A DNA stretch of 64,000 bases from Xanthomonas sp. Leaf131 (GTDB lineage Bacteria; Pseudomonadota; Gammaproteobacteria; Xanthomonadales; Xanthomonadaceae), in contig NZ_LMOG01000022.1 of NCBI RefSeq assembly GCF_001423495.1, forward strand, positions 1 to 64,000, given 5' to 3'. Below are positions 1 through 8,162 of this stretch, one piece after another (positions within the stretch are counted from its first letter, which is position 1; each line of letters begins with the position of its first letter). The position numbers were made by a program, and so were the translations under genes. The notes beneath the pieces are model-generated. The model was given only the letters and a program-made list of their open reading frames with translations. It was not told the origin of the DNA and did not search any database.

Positions 1-98
1 TGATCTGCTCGGTGCTGAATCTGCTCTTCTTCATGTCCGTCCTCTTGGGGTCACGGACTTTATAGCTTCAGCTGGTACGGCTCAGTGGGGGCAGGTCA
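1..98 (-). mobile_element. IS3-family (IS407-like) insertion sequence, end fragment
   Basis: Positions 35 to 1 on the minus strand encode the start of an IS3-family OrfA transposase (MKKSRFSTEQI), preceded by about 60 bases of leader. The outer end, read inward, begins TGACCTGCCCCCACTGAGC at position 98, which resembles the terminal repeats of IS407-group elements. The rest of the element lies outside the window. OrfA supplies the helix-turn-helix DNA-binding part of the OrfAB transposase. The element sits next to a horizontally acquired defence island, a common arrangement. The family call is firm; the exact IS name is not determined. Confidence 0.75.
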
Positions 99-331
99 GC
101 TGATCAACAGTGAAATCCCCACCGCTAGCACGGGAGCGAAGCGGACGGCGCACGGTTGAAACCTGACCGCAAGAATGGTCGCTTAGCCAGTAAAAGCGGA
201 TAGCCCAGCAAAAAAGTGAAGAGGATCGAATTCCAGCTGAATCCAGCGCCACGTGACACACCATTGAACACTACCTCAAGGCAGTTTCGCAGAGCGGCAT
301 CACTGACTGTTATAGATAGGCCCTTCATTAC
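99..331. other. Intergenic stretch between IS end and dcdV-like gene
   Basis: No convincing gene is seen. The GC content changes along the stretch: the part nearest the IS is GC-rich, while the part next to the deaminase gene is AT-rich, so the island boundary probably falls within about 200-300. Short open frames on both strands lack a ribosome-binding site and recognisable similarity. Confidence 0.5.
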
Positions 332-2041
332 TCAGATACTCAACGTGCGTTGCGGATCTTCATTATGGCGAGCTAATAATTCATCTTTAATTGGTAGAAT
401 TGCTTCGTATAGCTTGTGATACGTATGTCCCACAGCTCCACTGAACAATCTTAACTTCGGCCTAGATTTTCCATATGCGAGGACATGATCGGATGAGATT
501 CCTGGGTAAGGATCAACATAGACAACTTCCATCATCCCCAGCTGAAATGCCTTTTTTGAGCACAATTCACATGGACTAGCTGTAGTATAAAGTATTCCTC
601 CTTCGATACCGCTATTGCCGGTCTTGGCAAGCTGCAGAAATGCGTTTTCCTCCGCATGAAGAGATCTTGTGTGGACTTGGTTCTTACTTCCCCTCAATTC
701 ATTATAAGAATCCTTGAAGCAATAGGGGCATGACAGACCTTGTGCATCTTTAATTCCATGTCGGCGGCTATACTTTTTGTCTATGAACCTCCTAAATTCG
801 GGATTTTTACGCTCGTAGTCACTATACGCATCTTCATCTTTAGAAATTAGATCTGAGACATCCCTAAGAAGACATGAAACCTGTCCCTTAGGCACATCAT
901 TCCACCCAACGGCTTTGATAGAACCCGCACGGTCTGCTACAGCAGCCCCCACTTGCCTGGATATACATCCGCTGTTGAGCCTGGAAACAAACGCAAGCTG
1001 CATACAACGTTCATCACGGGTAGGGGTAATTATCCCTGGGCGAAGCATAAGTGCTACATATTTAATTATCTGGTTTCCCAAAATTTTTACGTTTGACTCA
1101 AAGGCTTCAACACCGCCAGAGTTATTAATAAACAAGTCTGAACGCTGGATACAGTCCTGTACATTTTGCGAAACAAAATCAGAATAAGCACCTAGCGATT
1201 TCTTTGAATATTCCCTTTTATCTAGAGCATCAATGTCTTTTACAGATATCCCAGCGTGCGACAATCGGTCTCGCCGATCTTTATCGGGTGAAGTCACAGC
1301 TATCGCATAGCAAGCCGAGAACTTGTCCCTCAAATAGACGAGCTCAAGAGAGTTCCTAACCGCATCAACAACGATTCTTGTACTTTTTAAATTATTTTCA
1401 CGATCATTATCAACGGCACCCATACAAAGACGCCTCACAACCTCCATCAGAAAAAATAGTTTATTTACATCGACCGTTGAACTGACTGCAGTGCCACTTA
1501 GCCGTAAATTATCGCCTGCAGATTGAAAAACACTTGCATAACTTGCCGACAGAGCATCTTTTGCACGAAGCGCTAAGAGACTTACAATTTTTGAAAAAAA
1601 CACCCAAGCAACAAGCGCATTAGCTCTTTCGCTTCTGTTTTCAATATAGGAAATATATTCTGAAAATTTATCTGATTCTCTTAACTCTTTTAGTATTAAC
1701 AGAAATGATGATGCACGATCAATAGGAACCTTACTTGCCTTTAGTAACCCATCAATAGCATTGTCATCACAAGATGCGAGGCAAGATAGAATAATAGATG
1801 ATATCGTGATTCTGCGGAATGGAAGCCACGCTTTGCTAAGAAAGAAAGTTGCTATTTCCCCCTTTCTTTTTTCGATTGGCTCAAGTGCATCCAGATAGCT
1901 CGGAACTGAGTGAAAATCCTTGCAGAGTAACTCTGCGACAGTTGAACAACCACTCCCAGTTCGACCAGTTAAGGCCAAAACCATAAAATCACTGCGCTCC
2001 AGGTAAACTCGATCTATTCCGGCAGTCAGATTGACGCTCAC
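332..2041 (-). CDS. dcdV: DcdV/AvcD-like anti-phage dCTP/dCMP deaminase
   Basis: A 569-aa two-domain protein. The N-terminal part carries a P-loop (GRTGSGCST, residues 26-34) and fits a nucleotide-kinase-like domain. The C-terminal part is a zinc-dependent cytidine/deoxycytidylate deaminase: HAEEN (His462, Glu464) and PCELC (Cys491, Cys494) supply the zinc ligands and the proton shuttle. A further CxxC lies in the insertion before the HAE motif. This architecture and length match the DcdV (AvcD, 'dCTP deaminase') anti-phage family, which depletes dCTP/dCMP during infection and is held off by an upstream RNA in Vibrio. The start shown is GTG at 2041, with AAGG about 9 bases upstream. An ATG at 1984 (Met20, just before the P-loop) is an alternative. 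The gene is strongly AT-rich compared with its surroundings, a sign of transfer. The family call is an inference from motifs and architecture. Confidence 0.82.
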   Translation of the reverse strand: MSVNLTAGIDRVYLERSDFMVLALTGRTGSGCSTVAELLCKDFHSVPSYLDALEPIEKRKGEIATFFLSKAWLPFRRITISSIILSCLASCDDNAIDGLLKASKVPIDRASSFLLILKELRESDKFSEYISYIENRSERANALVAWVFFSKIVSLLALRAKDALSASYASVFQSAGDNLRLSGTAVSSTVDVNKLFFLMEVVRRLCMGAVDNDRENNLKSTRIVVDAVRNSLELVYLRDKFSACYAIAVTSPDKDRRDRLSHAGISVKDIDALDKREYSKKSLGAYSDFVSQNVQDCIQRSDLFINNSGGVEAFESNVKILGNQIIKYVALMLRPGIITPTRDERCMQLAFVSRLNSGCISRQVGAAVADRAGSIKAVGWNDVPKGQVSCLLRDVSDLISKDEDAYSDYERKNPEFRRFIDKKYSRRHGIKDAQGLSCPYCFKDSYNELRGSKNQVHTRSLHAEENAFLQLAKTGNSGIEGGILYTTASPCELCSKKAFQLGMMEVVYVDPYPGISSDHVLAYGKSRPKLRLFSGAVGHTYHKLYEAILPIKDELLARHNEDPQRTLSI

Positions 2042-2182
2042 TTTATCTTACCTTCCCTATACTTTATATTGACCTACGAGGACCGCTGGGACGCCCCTTA
2101 TTCGCAGGGCGAATCTAGAATTATTCACAATAAATTGTTTAAAATTATTTCGGAATATTTCTGGACTCATAAGTCAATCAAA
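2042..2182 (-). promoter_or_regulatory. Leader region of dcdV-like gene, possible regulatory RNA
   Basis: The 141-base gap between the unknown gene and the deaminase gene holds a perfect small hairpin, ATTCGC-AGG-GCGAAT (2100-2114), and a -10-like TATAAA/TATAG stretch close to the GTG start. In Vibrio the homologous deaminase is inhibited by a short RNA (AvcI) encoded immediately upstream. The position fits such an RNA, but no sequence similarity to AvcI was established, so this is inference only. Confidence 0.3.
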
Positions 2183-2986
2183 CTATTCCAGTCTATTCTC
2201 CAAATTTTTTTCAATTTGTTTGATAGCCGCAGCGTATCTAGCCGCAGTTCCGCTTGCTGCTACTGATAAGGCAGTGTCGCTATCTAAGATTTGAGCACGC
2301 ATTGAGCTCTGTTTCATCTCGCTTTCCCAGCCAAAGGTTCGAGGCAACTTTTTAACTTCCTCCAGTAGGCCGGCAGAAATACAAGCGATTGTTTCATCGG
2401 ATTCCAACTTCTCAAAAAGAGAATCCATCCTTTCATTTAACGCTATTAACTTATCGACACCTGCGTCAAGTATTTTAATTTCTGATTTTTTTGTGGGCAA
2501 GGTGGTTCCACTTAATTCATTGCTAATGCTGTCTAATTCAGTTAGAAAAGCGTCTACGCGACCAAAAACGCCACGTCTTTTTTCTATTCTGATCCGATCA
2601 CATCGTGGAGCTTTTGTTCTAAATACAACTTCGATATTTGCCATTTGCGCAAGTGCGGCTGCATCTGCTGCCATCTGAGCAACACTTTCCCTAAAGGAGC
2701 TATAGTCGACTACTGGGCTAAGAAGAACTGCAGCAGCTGAAGCATAAGCGATCACTTTCGTTTTTAAGCTTCCCTCTTCAAATTCAACTCGAACTTCTAC
2801 TTCCGTACCAAATATGAAACTTGCCCGCACACCGAAAAACTCTTTTAATTCTAGCTCAAGATTATTAAGCTTCGACTTGTCATTAAAAATATCAACTTCT
2901 AAATGCGTGTATGCCTCAGCGAGGACATCTCTTCTTATATAATTTGCCACTACCAATTCGCCCTTGTTAGAATATTTAAATAACAT
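2183..2986 (-). CDS. Unknown protein of the AT-rich defence island
   Basis: A 267-aa protein that I do not recognise. It is AT-rich in codon use like the deaminase gene downstream, unlike the flanking chromosome. The N-terminal half is acidic and predicted mostly beta/alpha. An Ala-rich, possibly amphipathic segment lies near residues 79-115 (ASAAAVLL, then AAD/AALAQ). A Lys/Arg-rich stretch follows (RIRIEKRRG). The C-terminal third is helical, with coiled-coil-like heptads near residues 180-200 and a final KQIEKNLENRLE helix. No catalytic motif is evident. It lies 141 bases upstream of the dcdV-like gene on the same strand and may share its transcript, so a defence-associated role is possible but unproven. 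Confidence 0.6.
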   Translation of the reverse strand: MLFKYSNKGELVVANYIRRDVLAEAYTHLEVDIFNDKSKLNNLELELKEFFGVRASFIFGTEVEVRVEFEEGSLKTKVIAYASAAAVLLSPVVDYSSFRESVAQMAADAAALAQMANIEVVFRTKAPRCDRIRIEKRRGVFGRVDAFLTELDSISNELSGTTLPTKKSEIKILDAGVDKLIALNERMDSLFEKLESDETIACISAGLLEEVKKLPRTFGWESEMKQSSMRAQILDSDTALSVAASGTAARYAAAIKQIEKNLENRLE

Positions 2987-3022
2987 CCAAGCTAATTACG
3001 CTGCACCTCGAAAAATTGGGAT

Positions 3023-3622
3023 CTAATACATCCGTAAAAATTCATCTTTCGCAAACTGCTCGGCCTCTTTTGTGTAAGTACAGACGCAAGGAATATTCAC
3101 TGCACGCGCGTTGCGATGCGCGAGCAAGCCGTAAATCTCACGCACGACGCTGACACCCATTTGCTGGCGTTTACATTGTTTGCATTGCACCAGCGTACTG
3201 CGGCAGTCTTTGCAAAGAATCAGATCGATACCGCTGTCGGCGCTCCCCAGGAAGATTTCTTCCAAGGCACAGCTTTGACGGCGGAAGACTCCGCCCACCA
3301 ACAGTTCGAACTGGCGCCAGCAATTTGCGGCCAAGCTTTCCAGCGTAGTGCGGGTGACCAGGAGTTTGCGGGCCTCGTAGCAACTGACAAACGAAGCGAA
3401 CGCGGCAAGACAGCACATACCCAACACCATCCATGCGATGAGTGCGAGTGCTGCGTTAATGCATTGATTGAATCCTTGTGCAAGTGGGCCGCCTTGGTAC
3501 TGCAGCAGCCACGGCACGCAGTCGCGAATGGCAAAAAAAACACCACCTCCCAGAGCGAGCTCAAGCGGCCATGGTAATGACCACACAACTGTAAATCCGG
3601 CACTTCCCCGTCTGCTTCCCAT
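3023..3622 (-). CDS. Membrane-anchored Mrr-type restriction endonuclease-like protein, probably C-terminally truncated
   Basis: A 199-aa product from the ATG at 3622; an upstream in-frame ATG at 3709 would add 29 residues without family features. Two hydrophobic segments (roughly residues 12-35 and 55-80) are followed by an Mrr_cat-like PD-(D/E)xK nuclease domain: FELLVGGVFRR, then SADSGIDLIL (catalytic Asp), then LVQCKQCKR (QxK), then VREIYGLLA. This family cleaves foreign or methylated DNA; the membrane-bound versions are common in Xanthomonas. The domain stops abruptly after AEQFAKDEFLRMY, short of the usual closing strand/helix (an 'I.LIDG..L'-type ending). The last codons lie where the sequence turns AT-rich, suggesting the island inserted into the 3' end of this gene. 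The catalytic residues are retained; whether it folds is unknown. Confidence 0.68.
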   Translation of the reverse strand: MGSRRGSAGFTVVWSLPWPLELALGGGVFFAIRDCVPWLLQYQGGPLAQGFNQCINAALALIAWMVLGMCCLAAFASFVSCYEARKLLVTRTTLESLAANCWRQFELLVGGVFRRQSCALEEIFLGSADSGIDLILCKDCRSTLVQCKQCKRQQMGVSVVREIYGLLAHRNARAVNIPCVCTYTKEAEQFAKDEFLRMY

Positions 3623-3793
3623 GCATGAAACCCCCGTTCCAGTCTGCACACTACCGTTATGTAGTGGCTTTGTCAGCGGGTACCCGGCATTTTGTACCAG
3701 CTGTGTCATCCGTTGTGGTTGAACGCACTAAATTGCATGGTGAGAGGCGCCCGTCTTTGTGCGAGCGCCCCTACCATTTACTGCAGCGTTCGC

Positions 3794-3937
3794 TTATTTC
3801 TTCTTGCCGCTTTTATCCGGCGTTTGACTTAAAGCGGACCCGGCCGCTGTTTTTGAATCCTTGCCGGTGCTGCCGCTACGCAAGACCTTGCTTGCGGCCT
3901 TGGCCGCTTTCGGGCCGGTTTTCTCGTTGGTCGCCAT
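3794..3937 (-). CDS. Small Lys/Ala-rich conserved protein (47 aa)
   Basis: The ATG at 3937 is chosen because GAGGAGG lies 8 bases upstream; a longer frame to 4138 has no such signal. The product is hydrophilic, rich in Lys, Ala, Ser and Gly (MATNEKTGPKAAKAASKVLR...), with no signal peptide or membrane segment, and ends GKKK. Small basic proteins with a K/AASKVLR...AAGSALSQ pattern occur widely in proteobacteria without an assigned role. A 10-bp hairpin covers part of the ribosome-binding site (see separate entry), so translation may be regulated. Confidence 0.6.
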   Translation of the reverse strand: MATNEKTGPKAAKAASKVLRSGSTGKDSKTAAGSALSQTPDKSGKKK

Positions 3938-3948
3938 GCGTATGACCT

Positions 3949-3973
3949 CCTCGCCACCCCAGTGGTGGCGAGG
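3949..3973 (-). promoter_or_regulatory. Hairpin overlapping the Shine-Dalgarno of the 47-aa gene
   Basis: CCTCGCCACC (3949-3958) and GGTGGCGAGG (3964-3973) form a perfect 10-bp stem with a CCAGT loop. On the transcribed strand its 3' arm ends in GGCGAGG, the first part of GAGGAGG that precedes the start at 3937. Folding would occlude the ribosome-binding site. It could be a translational switch or thermosensor, or merely a stable leader. Confidence 0.4.
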
Positions 3974-4138
3974 CGAAACTAGGCCGATTATGTTGGCCGC
4001 ACAAGTCTGGTTGCAGCGCGCGCTACGGCAGAGTCTGCAAGACCGCCGGTGCGTTATCTGGCTAGTTATCTGGCGATGTGCGCGGTGTTGTGTGCCTGAT
4101 GCTTCGAGGCCGGCGTGCCACCTCAGTGTGCCAAGCAA

Positions 4139-4486
4139 TTACAGCGGGGACGGTTCGGGCAACAACTTCCGCGCCTGGCCCCAGGTAAGCATTGCATCCA
4201 GTGCGGGGCACAGGGCCTGGCCCCATGGCGTGAGGCGGTAGTCCACCTGTGGCGGTACCTGCGCGTAGACGGTGCGCAGCACCAGGCCGTCGCGTTCAAG
4301 CTGGCGCAGCTGTTGGGCGAGCATCTTCTGCGAGATGGCGGGAATCAGCCGTTCCAGATCCGAGTAGCGCTGCACCTTGCCGTCGAACAGGTGGAACAGC
4401 AGCAGCAGTTTCCAGCGGCCTTCGATGAGCTTGAGCAGGGCTTCGACATCGCACGCGGCGGTGTCCGGGGTGTGCGGCTTTCCCAT
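4139..4486 (-). CDS. HxlR-family transcriptional regulator
   Basis: A 115-aa winged-helix protein with the family hallmarks: a short N-terminus, a Cys near residue 13 (TAACDVEALL), GRWKLLLLFHLFDG, then RYSDLERLIPAISQKMLAQQLRQLERDGLVLR (recognition helix and wing), then VDYRLTPWGQAL. HxlR proteins often sense redox stress or electrophiles and repress a divergent gene. Here it is divergent from a SnoaL-like gene across 90 bases, the likely target region. Length is normal for the family. Confidence 0.9.
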   Translation of the reverse strand: MGKPHTPDTAACDVEALLKLIEGRWKLLLLFHLFDGKVQRYSDLERLIPAISQKMLAQQLRQLERDGLVLRTVYAQVPPQVDYRLTPWGQALCPALDAMLTWGQARKLLPEPSPL

Positions 4487-4576
4487 GGGTGCGTGACTTA
4501 CCTTTGCGTGCGTTCTTGCGGCAGGTGATGCCGCTGTCGATCATGGCATACACGTTTCGCACCGGAGATCGCTGCC

Positions 4577-4903
4577 ATGTCACTTGCCCTGCCCCACGCC
4601 ATTGCCTGCTTCTTTGCCGCCAGCAATGCCGGCGATGCCGCCGTGCTGCTGCCGCACCTGGCCGACGATGCGGTGGTGCACGACGAGCGCCGCCAGCACC
4701 GTGGCGTTGCTGCGATTGCGGCGTGGCTGGCACAGACGCAAGCCACCACGCCGTATCGTGCGGTGCCGCTTGGTGTGCACATCGAAGGCGAGCAGGTGCG
4801 CGTCACCGCACAGGTGTCTGGCGAGTTCCCGCAGAGCCCGCTGCAGTTGGAGCATGTGTTCCAGCTGGTAGGCGGCAAGATTGCGGCGTTGGAGATTCAT
4901 TGA
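4577..4903 (+). CDS. SnoaL-like (NTF2-fold) protein
   Basis: A 108-aa protein with the short NTF2/SnoaL layout: an N-terminal helix with FFAASNAGDAAVLLPHLADDAVVHDE, then a curved sheet ending HVFQLVGGKIAALEIH. Proteins of this fold are small ligand-binding or isomerase-like enzymes; the substrate cannot be predicted. It is divergent from the HxlR regulator gene and is probably its target. GGAG-like bases (GGAGATCGCTGCC) precede the ATG. Confidence 0.78.
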   Translation: MSLALPHAIACFFAASNAGDAAVLLPHLADDAVVHDERRQHRGVAAIAAWLAQTQATTPYRAVPLGVHIEGEQVRVTAQVSGEFPQSPLQLEHVFQLVGGKIAALEIH

Positions 4904-5087
4904 CGCAGTGCGCCGGCGTGCGGCCCAACTGGCACTTTCCGGATCCTGTAGCGATGGCGGCCAACGCTGCGCTGCGCCGTGACGAGCGCTACCGCAGGGC
5001 GATGGCCGCAATGTCCCTTGCCTCAACTCCCTGTATTCCGCGCCATCGGCGTAAGTATCAACGACGTGGGTGTAGCAGCATATCTAT

Positions 5088-5943
5088 CTAGCCGAGACCT
5101 GCGTCTGGCTGCATGTGATCGCGGATGTACTGCTCGATATAAGCCATCACACGCGCCGCACCGTCATCATGTTCCAGCAGCTCGATCGGTCGCTGGTTGC
5201 GCAGGTACTGGCTCTGCGTTTCCGCCCACTGAAAGAAATCTCTGGGCTTTGGCTTGATCGGCTTGGCAGCGATCATGGCCGCCTGCAGAAGATCGGGGCG
5301 CGCGTACCAGGAGATGGGTTTGGTTGCGTCCTTGTTCTTTCCGGGAATCACGCGTGGCAACTGAGAGGCAGCGAGCTCTTCCGGCGCTATGTGCTTGCGC
5401 ACCCAGTGCGCGTGCTTGCGAAGTTCGCCGTTGGGCTGGCGCTCTTTTTTCGTCGGGTTGCTGCTATCGCGCCTGGTTGGAATCACCAAACCAATGACCA
5501 ACTCCGGTCTCTTCTTGCGAATCAGCTCCAGCGCTGGCGCGATGTCGGTATCGTTGGTGACAACCACTAGCTGATCAAGCTCGCGGCAACTGATTGCGTC
5601 GTAATATAAGGACAGCGCCAGGTTCACGTCCGACTGCTTCTCTTCCAGCTTCCACACCGTGATCTTTCCGCACTCGCGAGGATCTTTGTCAGGTTCCTCT
5701 GCATCTACGACGTGCTGGTTCGATTTGGTGAGCGAGTAATAGCCTGATGTAATCGAGATGCGTTCGTTTGCAGCCAGAGCGCGGTGGTACTGAAGTTGGG
5801 AGGCAACCGAGTCAGCGCCTTTTGCGCGGGGCGAGATAGGGACAGTGAAGTAACGGATTGCACAATGGTCCAAAACCATCTGTGCAGGCACCGCGTCTGG
5901 AGCGGTTCGATGGAGAATAGACCCGCGTCCTTAGCGTTGCCAT
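5088..5943 (-). pseudogene. NYN-domain nuclease gene with internal 5' deletion
   Basis: The open part (from 5891) encodes the C-terminal two thirds of a NYN/PIN-like RNase: KQSDVNLALSLYYDA and VVVTNDTDIAPAL, with acidic residues that normally bind metal. Upstream, an ATG at 5943 with a GAGGA ribosome-binding site starts MATLRTRVY, which looks like the start of the same domain. The expected DGxN catalytic strand and the following helix are missing, and the two parts are in different frames. An internal deletion with frameshift therefore seems to have removed the first catalytic Asp. The C-terminus (residues about 225-262 of the open part, with RPIELLEHDDGAARV) resembles the MbcA/ParS/Xre toxin-binding domain. 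Reading it as a deletion relies on family knowledge; a shorter functional protein from an internal start is less likely. Confidence 0.6.
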
Positions 5944-5962
5944 TTCTGTTCCTCAGAAATGA

Positions 5963-5989
5963 AAAAACCGGCTTGAGGCCGGCTTTTTC
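5963..5989. terminator. Bidirectional intrinsic terminator-like hairpin
   Basis: CCGGC-TTGAG-GCCGG flanked by A6 on one side and T5 on the other gives a terminator shape in both directions. It lies just upstream of the NYN pseudogene start and would insulate that gene from transcripts entering from the right. Confidence 0.6.
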
Positions 5990-6228
5990 TCCCTGACTCC
6001 TATGGTGCAAGCCCGTAGCAATGAGGGTTAGTTGTTACTGGAAACATTAGCCATGACCGGCAGGCGTGTCAACCAGGCATGAGGCGGCCATGACAGGGCT
6101 GGTCTGTACGTCAGCCTTGATGCTCTGCCCGCACCCAATCGCTGCGCAATTGAGGTTGGGGTACGCACATTCTCATCAACGCAGGGCAGTTACCCTCACC
6201 GCCTTTAGACCAATAGGAGCCCTCTCCC

Positions 6229-6849
6229 ATGCATGCTTTGATCGTTGTCGCACACCCCGAGCAACACTCGCACACGCACGCAGTGGCGGCGCAGGTCGGC
6301 GAGGCGCTGTTGGCCTCCGGTGGGGCGCATACGTTCGAAGTGGCAGACCTGGCGCAGGAAGGCTTCGACCCGCGCTTTACGCAGGCCGATGTGGCGTTGT
6401 ATGCGGGCAAGGCCGGGGCGCCGCCCGATGTGGCGGCCGAGCAGGCGCGGCTGGACCGGGCCGATGCGCTGGTGCTGGTGTTCCCGATCTATTGGTGGTC
6501 GTTCCCGGCGCTGCTCAAGGGCTGGATCGACCGGGTGTTTGCGGTGGGCTGGGCGTTCGATGAAGACGCCGACAGCGGCAAGATCGTCAAGAAGCTGGGG
6601 CGTCTTGGCGTGCACGTGGTGGCGATCGGCGGTGCGGACGAGCGCACCTATGCGCGGCACGGCTACTTCGGCGCGATGAAGACGCAGATCCACCACGGCA
6701 TCTTCGATTTCTGCGGGGCGCGCGTGCAGACCTCGGAGTTGATGGTGGTGCCGGATGCGGACTTTCCGCAGTCGCACCACGCGACAGCGCGCGCGATTGG
6801 CGGGCGGTTGTTTGGCGAGGCGGCCGGGCATGGTGCTTCTGCGGCTTAA
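6229..6849 (+). CDS. NAD(P)H oxidoreductase, flavodoxin-2 fold
   Basis: A 206-aa protein of the NQO/KefF/MdaB-like Flavodoxin_2 family: MHALIVVAHPEQHSHT at the N-terminus (flavin-phosphate loop), then ADALVLVFPIYWWSFPALLKGWIDRVF, then GYFGAMKTQIHHGIFDFCG. Such soluble FMN/FAD enzymes reduce quinones or nitro compounds with two electrons. GGAG lies 10 bases before the ATG. Length is typical. It is monocistronic by context. Confidence 0.88.
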   Translation: MHALIVVAHPEQHSHTHAVAAQVGEALLASGGAHTFEVADLAQEGFDPRFTQADVALYAGKAGAPPDVAAEQARLDRADALVLVFPIYWWSFPALLKGWIDRVFAVGWAFDEDADSGKIVKKLGRLGVHVVAIGGADERTYARHGYFGAMKTQIHHGIFDFCGARVQTSELMVVPDADFPQSHHATARAIGGRLFGEAAGHGASAA

Positions 6850-6923
6850 CAGGGGTGAGGCGGTAACGCCAAGGTGCGGCAGACATGCTGCGCCTTGCGC
6901 ATGGCGGCTCGATTACCGCTCGC

Positions 6924-7637
6924 TTACTCGAGCGGTCTTGGCCACGGACGTTGGTAGTTGGAAAACGTCTTGTAGAGCGATGCGGCACGCTCATCGGCAA
7001 CGACGTTTTCGACGCCGCTCAGCCCTTTCGCTGCAATGGCGCTCGAGGCTTTGCCATCGCCCAGCAGATAGGCCAGGCGCAGGTACGCCAGGCTGTCGAC
7101 CAGGTTCTTGTGCTGCGTGTCGCTGGCATAGACGTCGGACAAGCCGTAGTAGGCATACAGATTCCCAGCCACTGCGGCCCGCCGCAGGATGCCGATGCCG
7201 GCATAGAAACGGCCATTTACTGCGGTCTTGACGCCGTAGATCACCGTGGCGGGCTTGTTGCCTGCTTGCGACTCTGCGTTGAGCTGCTCCAGGTTCAAGG
7301 CTTCCAGGCGTGCCTGCTCCGCTTCGGTCGGGTAGCCGTGGGTCATCAGCCAGTGCGCTTCTGCTTCGGAATTGGCCACGAAGGGTCCACTGGCCTTGCA
7401 GGCATTGAGTCCTTGCGGGCAGAGATAGCGCCTTGCGTCCTGGCTCACGGTGGGCTGCTGGATGGTGGCGGCCTGGTGATGCGGCCGTGGTGCGGCACTG
7501 GCGTCTGCAGCGGCAGTTGTTGGCGTTGCAGAGGAAGACGTTGGTGGCTGCTCGGTGTGCGCGGGTTGGTTTGTCTTTCCGCACGCGGTAAGTGCAACGC
7601 AAAGCGCTGCCAAGGCCAAGATCCTTTTTGTGCACAT
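6924..7637 (-). CDS. Exported lipoprotein, Sel1-like helical C-terminus
   Basis: The start at 7637 is chosen for the GGAGGG about 6 bases upstream and because it creates a lipoprotein signal peptide (MCTKRILALAALCVALTAC, lipobox LTAC). The 237-aa protein then has a Ser/Thr/Ala-rich linker (residues 22-60) and a helical region. That region contains a segment reminiscent of Sel1-type repeats (AAVAGNLYAYYGLSDVYAS and LAYLRLAYLLGDGKAS). It is probably anchored to the outer membrane by its lipid. The exact role is unknown. Confidence 0.72.
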   Translation of the reverse strand: MCTKRILALAALCVALTACGKTNQPAHTEQPPTSSSATPTTAAADASAAPRPHHQAATIQQPTVSQDARRYLCPQGLNACKASGPFVANSEAEAHWLMTHGYPTEAEQARLEALNLEQLNAESQAGNKPATVIYGVKTAVNGRFYAGIGILRRAAVAGNLYAYYGLSDVYASDTQHKNLVDSLAYLRLAYLLGDGKASSAIAAKGLSGVENVVADERAASLYKTFSNYQRPWPRPLE

Positions 7638-7750
7638 GCTTCCCTCCATTGAAGACTGCGGTGATGGTGCTTGGCGGGTGATTCTTGGAACGCTTGTATA
7701 GCTCAAGACTTGCCTGCGCTGAAAGCCAGGACGCACCGCTTGACCTCGTA

Positions 7751-7786
7751 CCCTCACCCCCGGCCCCTCTCCCGGTGGGAGAGGGG
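7751..7786. repeat. REP-like intergenic palindrome, copy 1
   Basis: CCCTCACCCCCGG is followed by the perfect hairpin CCCCTCTCCC-GGT-GGGAGAGGGG (7764-7786). The same core recurs at 18616, 18821, 47907 and 47983, always between genes. Confidence 0.75.
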
Positions 7787-8162
7787 AGTGGGGCCTTTGT
7801 TGGGTGCGTTTGCATGTGGCTTGGTGGGTTGGCCGATGCCGTGCGCCATTTCTGGCGAGAGTGCGCATGCCGCTGCAGCCGGTATCGAATCTGAGCGGTA
7901 TCGCGACCAGCAAGCAGGTGGCCGAGGCGGACGTCGCCGTCGGGCCAGGCGTCGTTGCGCCGCGACAACCGGCTGTTCCGTCTGGCAGGCACTCAGCTCT
8001 GGCCTAAGAGGGGTCAAGTGCATTTTTCACAGCTGCCAGCGATGCACGCTAGAGGCCGGATCCCTTGCTACAGCAGGCTTTCGCGCCTGTAAATCGACCT
8101 GAACTGAAAGAAATCGGCCTGCTGAGACGAAATGCGGCCTTGGTCTCACTTTTTCCGTATAT

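Noticed and set aside
99..331. Short frames between the IS end and the deaminase gene
   Set aside because: No ribosome-binding site or similarity; they span a composition boundary and are probably not genes.
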